Shown piece after piece: positions 36,320 through 43,060 of a stretch of 64,000 nucleotides of DNA. The notes below the pieces were generated by a model, which was not told the DNA's origin, did no database searches, and saw only the letters and a list, made by a program, of their open reading frames with translations. The DNA comes from Aliidiomarina soli (GTDB taxonomy: Bacteria > Pseudomonadota > Gammaproteobacteria > Enterobacterales > Alteromonadaceae), in contig NZ_PIPO01000003.1 of NCBI RefSeq assembly GCF_003986975.1, positions 62,001 through 126,000 of the forward strand, given 5' to 3'. The stretch's first letter is position 1. Each line of letters starts with the position of its first letter. Both the position numbers and the translations under genes were made by a program.

Positions 36320-36889
36320 TTACTCTGCCTCACCGACAATGTGCTGATTCAGGGTGTCATCGTTGACCAGATCATTCAGAACGCTGGCCAGTAAGGCGGC
36401 AAATTCGCCCTCGATCTTCTTTACATCGGCGCGCAAAGGCCCATTGGACTCACGACTGCCGGAAAATGTCTTTTCGACTTCACCGTCGGCAGTGGTTAAT
36501 GTGGCTTGCAGACGTACACGATGTTCTGTGTCATGGCGCAGTGAACCTTGTTTCACCACAAAAACAGCTTCCTCAATGGTTACCTGCAGTTGTGTACCCG
36601 AGGTGTCGTCGAGTGCCCAGCGCTTTGCAACGCGATCACTGATCAGACTAGCCAAACTTGGGTCAGCCGTGGCAAAATCTGCGGTCTGATCACTATGTTC
36701 TAAGCGTAGAACGTGATTATGGGCTCGCTGGTCTCGTACGTTCAGTGCGATACTGGCTCCGGACGCTGTGGTATCCACCTGTGGATTTAACGCGACAGGG
36801 TCTGGCGCACTTTGACAGGCTGCTAAAGTAAATATAGTGCAGACAGCCAGGGTAACATTCCTGGTAACAGTAATAAGTCGTTTGATCAT
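36320..36889 (-). CDS. yajG: YajG family lipoprotein
   Basis: Outer-envelope lipoprotein of 189 residues (E. coli YajG has 192), of unknown function. The lipobox LAAC gives lipidated Cys25. The mature part contains ASGASIALNVRDQRA and an SGSRESNGPL segment near the end. The ATG at 36889 is chosen because a gaggg site lies about 6 bases upstream, whereas the longer frame adds 13 residues. yajG next to ampG is a conserved pair, and this gene heads the yajG-cyclophilin-ampG-panE series. Confidence 0.85.
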   Translation of the reverse strand: MIKRLITVTRNVTLAVCTIFTLAACQSAPDPVALNPQVDTTASGASIALNVRDQRAHNHVLRLEHSDQTADFATADPSLASLISDRVAKRWALDDTSGTQLQVTIEEAVFVVKQGSLRHDTEHRVRLQATLTTADGEVEKTFSGSRESNGPLRADVKKIEGEFAALLASVLNDLVNDDTLNQHIVGEAE

Positions 36890-37098
36890 TCTTTCCCTCG
36901 TTGCTGATTGCTTGTTGTTGTACCCCAAGGGCTGTTACCCGCGGTTTAGATCAGGGCGGGGACAAAATACCTGGGTTTCAATGCTGTTAAGGTATACGAT
37001 TGAGAAGTTACAGTCACCTCCTGGGTGCAAAAAGTTGCGTTGAGTGCGACGCTAAAAGCGCCGAGCCGCAAGCAGAAAAGAATATTAAGGTCTCACAG

Positions 37099-38199
37099 AT
37101 GAAATTAGAGAAGTACGCAGAAATAACAGGTTGGGGTAAGTGCGTTCCACCAGCCGTCATGACCAATGACGATCTGGCAACCTTCCTCGATACGTCCGAT
37201 GAATGGATTCAGAGTCGTACTGGCATCGCTGAACGGCGGGTGAGTGCAGTAGGGACATCGAAACTGGCTCAGATCGCGGCAGAAAATGCCTTAGCCTGTG
37301 CCGACCTGGACCCCTCTGAATTGGATTTGATTATTGTCGGTACCTGCACCGCGGATGAAATCATTCCTAACGTGGCTTCGAAAGTACAGAAAGCACTCGG
37401 TGCCACAGGCGCGGCAGCCTATGATTTAAATGCAGCATGCAGCAGCTTTTTCTATGCAATGCATAATGCGACAGCCGGTATTCGTACGGGTATGCATAAA
37501 AAAGTGCTGATTATCGGTGCTGAGCGACTAACCCGGATTCTGGACTGGACTAAACGCGAAAGCGCGGTGCTGTTTGGCGATGGTGCTGGCGCTATGGTGC
37601 TTGAAGCGAGTGATGAAGAATGTGGCTTACTGGCTTCCAAGATAAGCTGTGACTCGGATGCGCGTGACGTGTTGGCACTTGATTTTGGGTTAAGCTTTGA
37701 CCGTTACAATTTTGACGGTGTGATGGACTTTAACTTCGAAGGGCAGGAAATCTTCAAACGCGCGGTGAAAGGTATGAGCGCGGCGGTGGAAGATGTTTTT
37801 CAGCAAACCGGCATGACCATGGATGATGTCGATGCCTTGATTCCGCATCAGGCCAATAAGCGTTTAATCGATTTCCTTGCCAAGATGTGCAAAGTGCCGG
37901 AAGGCAAAACCATGCTGAATATTCAAAAGTACGGCAATACCTCGTCTGCGACCTTGCCCATAGCCTTTGCTGAAGCAGTAGAAAACGGCATGGTGAAGCC
38001 AGGTGACACTATAGTGTCGGCGGTATTCGGTGGTGGGCTTACCTGCGGCGCCGGTATTATTAAATGGGGCAAACGTGTTAAGCCACTGCGCAATAACCAG
38101 AAAACGCTGGAAGGTAATGGACAATCAGCTCTGGACTTAATTTTGCCGTTGCATCAAGGTGCAAAAGAAGCGCTGGCAAAACGTAACCGCAAGGACTGA
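37099..38199 (+). CDS. Beta-ketoacyl-ACP synthase III-like (FabH family) protein
   Basis: Thiolase-fold condensing enzyme of the KAS III family. The catalytic triad is present: Cys114 (NAACSSFFYA), His250 (PHQAN) and Asn280 (GNTSS). The protein (366 residues) is longer than a standard FabH (about 317) because of a C-terminal tail of roughly 40 residues after GIIKWGKRVKPL. No other fatty acid synthesis gene is adjacent, so it may be a second, specialised FabH. I start it at MKLEKYAEITGWG because aagg lies 8 bases upstream; the frame extends 33 codons further with no good site. A lipoprotein gene follows by 8 bases. Confidence 0.85.
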   Translation: MKLEKYAEITGWGKCVPPAVMTNDDLATFLDTSDEWIQSRTGIAERRVSAVGTSKLAQIAAENALACADLDPSELDLIIVGTCTADEIIPNVASKVQKALGATGAAAYDLNAACSSFFYAMHNATAGIRTGMHKKVLIIGAERLTRILDWTKRESAVLFGDGAGAMVLEASDEECGLLASKISCDSDARDVLALDFGLSFDRYNFDGVMDFNFEGQEIFKRAVKGMSAAVEDVFQQTGMTMDDVDALIPHQANKRLIDFLAKMCKVPEGKTMLNIQKYGNTSSATLPIAFAEAVENGMVKPGDTIVSAVFGGGLTCGAGIIKWGKRVKPLRNNQKTLEGNGQSALDLILPLHQGAKEALAKRNRKD

Positions 38200-38207
38200 G
38201 ATAAAAG

Positions 38208-39410
38208 ATGGCTGGTTTACCCAAGGCCATGCCGATGGCAACGCTGCTTTTAGCTGCCGCGGCATTGGTCAGCGGCTGTACGAGTACCGGAACAAAAGGC
38301 GTTGCATGTGCAACGCCTTCGTCGTTTCAGCATGCGCTTGAATTACGTGGCAGTGACTGCCGCACCTCCTTTGCAACCATGCTGACTCAGCTCGATGACG
38401 GTAGCGAAGAAACTCGTCTCCATCTTGCCCGGAAACTGGAAGGGGTTAACGAGTATGAGCTTGCTGTGCATTGGTATGAACAAGAGTTTCAGGACTCAGG
38501 CTCCCGTGAAGCACTTAGCCGACTGCTGGCATTGCATCGTCCGCAGGGCGAGCTGGCGGACGATGCGGCGTACCTGCGCTATGAGATCAAACGTGCTCAG
38601 CAACAACAGAGTTTTGCTGAAGAGGTAAGCTGGCCGCGTGTAAACCAGGCACAACCCTTATATGTACAGTCTTCCCGGTCGGTAATTTTGGCTGAGCCTG
38701 ATTTGGATGCAGCAGTACTGGAAGGGCTGAGTGAAGACGAACGGGTGTATCTGGTGGATGTGGTTATGCTGCAGGACTCCGGAGAGTACTGGGTCGAGGC
38801 CTATTTTCCGCCGACCTTACAAATTGGCTGGATCCCGGCTCAGGATCTGGCCCAGCAGACTGCATTTGTGCGTCAGCAAATGGCGGCGCTGGACCAGTAC
38901 GAAGGGCGTTACTACGCCCAGCAGTTAGTGTTTGCAGCGGTCATAGCCAGCATGGATATGACCAAGCTTACTGCATTGAGTGAAGGTGACTATTTCGCTG
39001 GGGCCAGCCGTCAGCAAACCAATACCCAGGCGTTGTTACAGGGGTTAGGTGCTGCCGCCGACAACTGTCTGGCAGAAATCGATACGCTTGAAGTCGAACT
39101 GGAGCGTTATTTAATGGAGGAAGGGCCGGCACCGCAATGGCACAGAGCGCCAGTCACAGAGCAAATGAACGAAGGGCTGCGGGCATTAACCAGCCGCGGA
39201 GACGACAGTCTGCGTGCGGAATTGGTTGAGGATGCGTATCAGCACTTTAGGATCAGAGTACAGGGCCAGGTCGAACAGCGCCTTTGCACCAGTTTGCCTA
39301 ATGTCGCTGGCAACTCCGAGTTAAGCGAACCGGCCTGTGAAGCAACCCGCCGGGTACAGCAGTGTATCAATCGCGCCAACGCGATATTTGACTACCTCGA
39401 GCAACACTAA
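38208..39410 (+). CDS. Lipoprotein with SH3-like segment
   Basis: Exported lipoprotein of 400 residues, unknown function. The N-terminus is a lipoprotein signal (hydrophobic run, then VSGC, lipidated Cys at 24). A helical region follows (40-130) rich in Leu and Ala, reminiscent of Sel1/TPR-like repeats. A strand-rich SH3-like piece (about 150-215, SVILAEPDLDAAV to YWVEAYF and GWIPAQDL) comes next, then a helical tail with Cys residues. I do not recognise a family. It lies 8 bases downstream of the FabH-like gene, so the two share an operon. Confidence 0.7.
   Translation: MAGLPKAMPMATLLLAAAALVSGCTSTGTKGVACATPSSFQHALELRGSDCRTSFATMLTQLDDGSEETRLHLARKLEGVNEYELAVHWYEQEFQDSGSREALSRLLALHRPQGELADDAAYLRYEIKRAQQQQSFAEEVSWPRVNQAQPLYVQSSRSVILAEPDLDAAVLEGLSEDERVYLVDVVMLQDSGEYWVEAYFPPTLQIGWIPAQDLAQQTAFVRQQMAALDQYEGRYYAQQLVFAAVIASMDMTKLTALSEGDYFAGASRQQTNTQALLQGLGAAADNCLAEIDTLEVELERYLMEEGPAPQWHRAPVTEQMNEGLRALTSRGDDSLRAELVEDAYQHFRIRVQGQVEQRLCTSLPNVAGNSELSEPACEATRRVQQCINRANAIFDYLEQH
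38296..38319. repeat. 24-base palindrome inside lipoprotein gene
   Basis: Perfect 11-bp arms aaggcgttgca and tgcaacgcctt separated by 2 bases, lying about 90 bases into the lipoprotein gene. An A-run precedes it but no T-run follows, so it is more likely a strong hairpin affecting early translation than a terminator. Confidence 0.7.
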
Positions 39411-39491
39411 GCATCATCCTTGCGCTGGTTTCCATGGATGCTGTTTACTGGTAGGGTTAACAGGTACAACCAGTAACCTTATAGGATTCTC

Positions 39492-40256
39492 ATGAGCGAA
39501 TTTGTTATTACCCGACGCGAGGGCGCGATCCTCCATTTGCGTCTTGACCGCGTAAACAAGAAAAATGCCCTGACTCAGGACATGTACCAGGCTTTACTCG
39601 ATGGACTGAATGAGGCAGAGGCTGATGACAGTATTCATGCCGTGGTGTTCAGCGCCGAAGGCGATACATTTTGCGCCGGTAACGATCTTGGTGACTTTCT
39701 CCGTCACGGAGAGCTAACCCCACAAGCTCCGGTTTTTCAGTTGCTGAAACGGTTACCTCAGTTAACGGTGCCCTTAGTGGCTTCGGTGCAGGGTATGGCG
39801 ATAGGCATCGGGACCACGCTATTACTCCATTGTGATCTGATTTACGCCGCCGAGGATGCTGTATTTGCCTTGCCTTTCGTCGATCTGGCACTGGTACCGG
39901 AAGCGGGCTCAAGTCTGTTGCTGCCACAAACCGTTGGCTACCCAAAAGCGGCCGAGCTGCTGTTACTCGGAGAACCGTTCAACGCGGAACAGGCGCTGCA
40001 AATGGGCTTATTAAATGGGGTGGTGACAAACGCCAGATTGCAGGCAGTGACGGCTGAAGTAGCGGCTAAACTGGCAGCTAAGCCGCCGCAAGCACTTCGT
40101 CGCAGCAAAGCCTTGTTAAAGCAACCCGTAGAGAGTACGTCTGCTCGCATTGACCGTGAACTGGAGGTATTTATGCAGGCATTAGCAAGCGATGAAGCGC
40201 AGCGGGTAATTGCTGAAAAAGCGGCGGGCAAGGCGACCACCAACAAAGCTCGTTAA
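39492..40256 (+). CDS. Enoyl-CoA hydratase/isomerase family protein
   Basis: Crotonase-fold protein of 254 residues acting on CoA thioesters. The oxyanion-hole segment DTFCAGNDLGDF (near 56-67) and the second one, VQGMAIGIGTTLLLHCDLIYA (near 99-119), are clear. ALVPEAGSSLLLPQTVG gives one of the usual catalytic glutamates. Many family members are annotated only generically; hydration of enoyl-CoA, or isomerisation, is possible. The start has taggattct upstream, an AGGA site. Monocistronic, followed by the SRP RNA gene. Confidence 0.88.
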   Translation: MSEFVITRREGAILHLRLDRVNKKNALTQDMYQALLDGLNEAEADDSIHAVVFSAEGDTFCAGNDLGDFLRHGELTPQAPVFQLLKRLPQLTVPLVASVQGMAIGIGTTLLLHCDLIYAAEDAVFALPFVDLALVPEAGSSLLLPQTVGYPKAAELLLLGEPFNAEQALQMGLLNGVVTNARLQAVTAEVAAKLAAKPPQALRRSKALLKQPVESTSARIDRELEVFMQALASDEAQRVIAEKAAGKATTNKAR

Positions 40257-40312
40257 ATTGCTTGAAAAGCAAGCAAATGAAGGCATTCCGGCTGTAAACC
40301 GGGGGACTTGCC

Positions 40313-40340
40313 TTGCATTTGCAAGGGCCATCATAGATAA
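40313..40340 (+). promoter_or_regulatory. Predicted promoter of the SRP RNA gene
   Basis: A -35-like TTGCAT (40313-40318) and a -10 GATAAT (40335-40340), 16 bases apart, lie directly upstream of the RNA. The GC-rich stretch gcgcagc between the -10 and the RNA start resembles the discriminators of growth-rate-controlled stable RNA promoters. Confidence 0.6.
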
Positions 40341-40348
40341 TGCGCAGC

Positions 40349-40461
40349 GGTGGCCCCACGGGTCCCCTCGCAACACGAACTGGCGAACCCGGTCAGGCCC
40401 GGAAGGGAGCAGCCGTAGTCAGGGATGTGTGTGCCGGGGTGTGGCTGGTGGGGTCACCACC
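40349..40461 (+). ncRNA. ffs: Signal recognition particle 4.5S RNA
   Basis: Small SRP RNA scaffold for Ffh that targets membrane proteins to the translocon. The conserved apical loop ggtcaggcccggaagggagc (centred at 40410) is the diagnostic SRP domain IV tetraloop/asymmetric loop, and the remainder folds into one long hairpin. The outer stem pairs ggtggccccac (40349) with gtggggtcacc near 40447-40457. The short form lacks the Alu domain, as in gammaproteobacteria. The 3' end runs into a tttta stretch. Confidence 0.95.
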
Positions 40462-40469
40462 TTTTAGTT

Positions 40470-40748
40470 CTAAGCGCTTTTCTGCCCTTTTAGTTTTTCT
40501 TTTAGTTCCCCGTACTCTCGCTCAATGGCACGCTCAACTTTGGTTTGCATATCCTGACGTTCCTGATCTGACAAGTAGAATTCCATATCCACTTCATGAC
40601 GAATATAACGACTCGGTAACTGGTTCAGAACCATGCAACAGAGGTCAGCTAAAAAGCTACTGTCGTGGCGCTTCTCCAGCTCCAGTGCATCGATATGTTC
40701 GACCACCAGTTTTTCATAATAATTATGGATGTCGTCGTCCCATTTCAT
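40470..40748 (-). CDS. ComFB family protein
   Basis: Small cytoplasmic protein of 92 residues matching the ComFB (late competence development) family: HNYYEKLVVEHIDAL (near 8-22), the SSFLADLCCMVLNQLPSRYIRHEVDMEFYLS core (near 30-60) and a charged helical tail. ComFB proteins in cyanobacteria bind c-di-GMP and affect competence and motility; a comparable role here is inference. It faces the SRP RNA gene from the other side, with its stop almost touching the RNA 3' end. Confidence 0.84.
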   Translation of the reverse strand: MKWDDDIHNYYEKLVVEHIDALELEKRHDSSFLADLCCMVLNQLPSRYIRHEVDMEFYLSDQERQDMQTKVERAIEREYGELKEKLKGQKSA

Positions 40749-40919
40749 GATAGTTCCCCCTCTTTATAGTGTGCCTGAGGCCAGGCAATGACTGTCATTA
40801 ACCTATACTACCCCTGAGTATAGGTAAAGAAATTCAGGGTGCCATGCAGTGCCACCTTGCGAAGTAGGGGCAGGGCTGTTTAAATGTGCTGTATATACAT
40901 CTGATGCGGTTAACAAACG

Positions 40920-42002
40920 ATGAAAAAGAACAAAGACGCAGTTTACTATGGCGATTACCTGCAGCTGGACAAACTGCTTGACGCGCAACATTTACAGAGC
41001 GAACACTACGGGCCGCCAGCCCATGATGAAACCTTATTCATTATTGTGCACCAGGCATATGAGCTTTGGTTTAAGCAGGTTTTACACGAACTGCGCTCTG
41101 TCTTGAGTATTTTCCGTGCCGACCATATCGCGGATGAGTCACTGATGACCGTGGTTCACCGTTTAAACCGGATTGGTAAAATCCAGCAGTTGCTGAATCA
41201 GCAGATTGGCGTGATGGAAACCATGACACCACAGGATTTTCTCGAGTTTCGTGACTATCTGGTGCCAGCGTCGGGCTTTCAGAGTATCCAGTTTAAAGAA
41301 ATTGAAATTAGTCTTGGCCTCAAACGAGACAGTCGAATTAAGTTTGACCAGCAGTCATTCTACAATCGAATTAACGATGCCGATCGGGCCTACCTGACTG
41401 GGCTGGAGCAACAACCCGGGTTGTTTGAATGTGTCGATGACTGGTTAGCGCGAATGCCATTTTTACGCCTCGATAACTTCGCCTTTGCGGACCATTTTAA
41501 GCAGACTATCGAAGATAATCTGGCAAAAGACGAAGCGATTCTGCGTAACAACGACTTACTTAGTGCTGATGAACTGCAGGCTGAATTGACCGAGTTGGAG
41601 GGTACGCGCGAGAATTTCGCCGCACTTTTCGATCAGACGCTGTATCAGAAAATGCAGGATGAGGGGCGGGTGCGGTTATCCCAGCGCGCGTTGCAGGGTG
41701 CTTTGTTTATTAATCTGTACCGCGAAGAACCGGTCTTTAACCTGCCGTTTCAGGTTCTCAGTTGTCTCGCTGATATGGACGACAATATGACCATTTGGCG
41801 CTATCGCCATGCCATGATGGTGCAGCGTATGTTGGGTTCGAAGATAGGCACCGGGGGCTCCTCCGGGCATGATTATCTGCGTAAGACGACGGAACGCAAT
41901 CGCATCTTTACCGACTTGCTTAACCTGGCAACCTATTTACTGCCTAAATCCGCTTTACCGCCACTGCCTGACGAAGTTAAGCATGCCCTGCGTCGGGGCT
42001 AA
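40920..42002 (+). CDS. Tryptophan 2,3-dioxygenase
   Basis: Haem enzyme that opens the indole ring of L-tryptophan to N-formylkynurenine, first step of the kynurenine pathway. The 360-residue protein carries YYGDYLQLDKLLDAQ, the catalytic His44 in IVHQAYELWFKQVLHEL, the RIGKIQQLLNQQ segment, and near the C-terminus WRYRHAMMVQRMLG, whose His297 is the probable proximal haem ligand, followed by GTGGSSGHDYL (substrate loop). It is longer than the roughly 300-residue Xanthomonas enzyme. No kynurenine pathway partner is adjacent, and it stands alone before convergent priC. A tgtatataca palindrome lies upstream, at about 40890. Confidence 0.93.
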   Translation: MKKNKDAVYYGDYLQLDKLLDAQHLQSEHYGPPAHDETLFIIVHQAYELWFKQVLHELRSVLSIFRADHIADESLMTVVHRLNRIGKIQQLLNQQIGVMETMTPQDFLEFRDYLVPASGFQSIQFKEIEISLGLKRDSRIKFDQQSFYNRINDADRAYLTGLEQQPGLFECVDDWLARMPFLRLDNFAFADHFKQTIEDNLAKDEAILRNNDLLSADELQAELTELEGTRENFAALFDQTLYQKMQDEGRVRLSQRALQGALFINLYREEPVFNLPFQVLSCLADMDDNMTIWRYRHAMMVQRMLGSKIGTGGSSGHDYLRKTTERNRIFTDLLNLATYLLPKSALPPLPDEVKHALRRG

Positions 42003-42020
42003 GTCAGGCATCCGCTCTGC

Positions 42021-42566
42021 CTAGTTACTTTCTATCTTCTTTTCAATCGCGGCAATCGCTCGTTGGCAGCGCAATAAGCGCTGCTGACACTTGATAATGA
42101 CGTCATGCTTGCCAGTTCCGGTGACAGCCTTTTGCTGTGCTTCGCGTAAGTTATCCTGCAGCCGGCGTTCGTACTCGTGGTGTTCAGCGAGATCCTGATG
42201 GAGCGTGCTCAGGGTTTTACGGGCGCTGTCCTGTTTAGTTGATTGACCGCTTCGTGCAGTCGCCGAGCGGGAGTTTGCGGCTGGCTTACGGGCGCGCAGA
42301 ATTGCCTGGGTATAAGCCAGTAGCTGGGCTTCTACGCGTTGGCTCAGATAGCCGTAACTACTTGCCTGGGGTGACAGTTTATCCAGGGTGCGGGCATTTT
42401 CTTCAATTTCACGCAAATAATCGGCGCTGTATTCGCTGCGGCAGTGGAAAAGCTCGTCACTAAACCAGGCTCGGGGCAGCGTCTTAGGCAGTTGCCGACC
42501 TTCGTTACGAAGGCGCGTTAGCAATTGCTCAAGTACTGTTTGAAATGAATGTGCAGGTGGTGACAT
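42021..42566 (-). CDS. priC: Primosomal replication protein PriC
   Basis: Replication-restart accessory protein that helps load DnaB at stalled forks with SSB. The protein has 181 residues, close to E. coli PriC (175). It is almost all helical and basic, with LEQLLTRLRNEGRQLPKTL near the N-terminus, a DYLREIEENARTL segment and a C-terminal ending IAAIEKKIESN rich in Lys and Arg. Identification relies on these and on length; overall similarity is modest. Monocistronic. Confidence 0.78.
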   Translation of the reverse strand: MSPPAHSFQTVLEQLLTRLRNEGRQLPKTLPRAWFSDELFHCRSEYSADYLREIEENARTLDKLSPQASSYGYLSQRVEAQLLAYTQAILRARKPAANSRSATARSGQSTKQDSARKTLSTLHQDLAEHHEYERRLQDNLREAQQKAVTGTGKHDVIIKCQQRLLRCQRAIAAIEKKIESN

Positions 42567-43060
42567 AAAATACCCGACGCTAGTTAATCCCGGTTAAGGA
42601 TATCAATTTACCATGAAAACAGCCGTTTTTTTCTAATTACTCGTCTGTTGCCGATATAATTTTTAATATAGATAACACGTTTCTACATAAGTTTTTCCTC
42701 TAGCGTTGTTCAATTCTCATGCAGTTCTTATGTCAAATGCAATATTTTTTGTAAGGCTCTCCTAGTGGCTAACCCGCATAAATAGTGGGGTTTAGCTCTA
42801 AGCTTTTGATTAAAAACGGTTAAAATAGTTAGTTTTGTGTTAGCTAAAGGTAAAGACGTAAAGGGAACTTGTTAAAATCGTTGTTGATTTAGTCTCTAAC
42901 ATTAATTAGGATGGAACGAGCAGGTCAAAAATTACCTAGCTGTAATGTTGGCAAGGCTTGCTAGCTCTATCTGCAGCCAGAACAATTGGCACCAGAATGA
43001 GCGCAGGGGAAATTGCAAACATTCGAAAATTAAAACCATAAAGTTCCAGGGAGAACGACT
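42567..43060. other. 494-base intergenic leader before receptor 1
   Basis: An AT-rich stretch with no convincing coding sequence. It contains an imperfect stem (gctaaccc at 42767 with gggtttagc near 42795) and the 13-mer ttaattaggatgg (42902-42914), which recurs before the oxygenase operon at 46036. The receptor's binding site, ccagggagaacg, ends just before 43061. Promoter positions are not clear; an unrecognised regulatory RNA or long leader is possible. Confidence 0.5.

Noticed and set aside
40210-40467. Open frame across the SRP RNA gene
   Set aside because: It covers the structured RNA itself and part of the enoyl-CoA hydratase end; the RNA explains the sequence.
42904-42975. Short leader peptide starting at the ATG within ttaattaggatgg
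   Set aside because: A 17-codon frame exists there, but AGG directly abuts the ATG with no proper spacing, and the peptide is not similar to the one at 46045.
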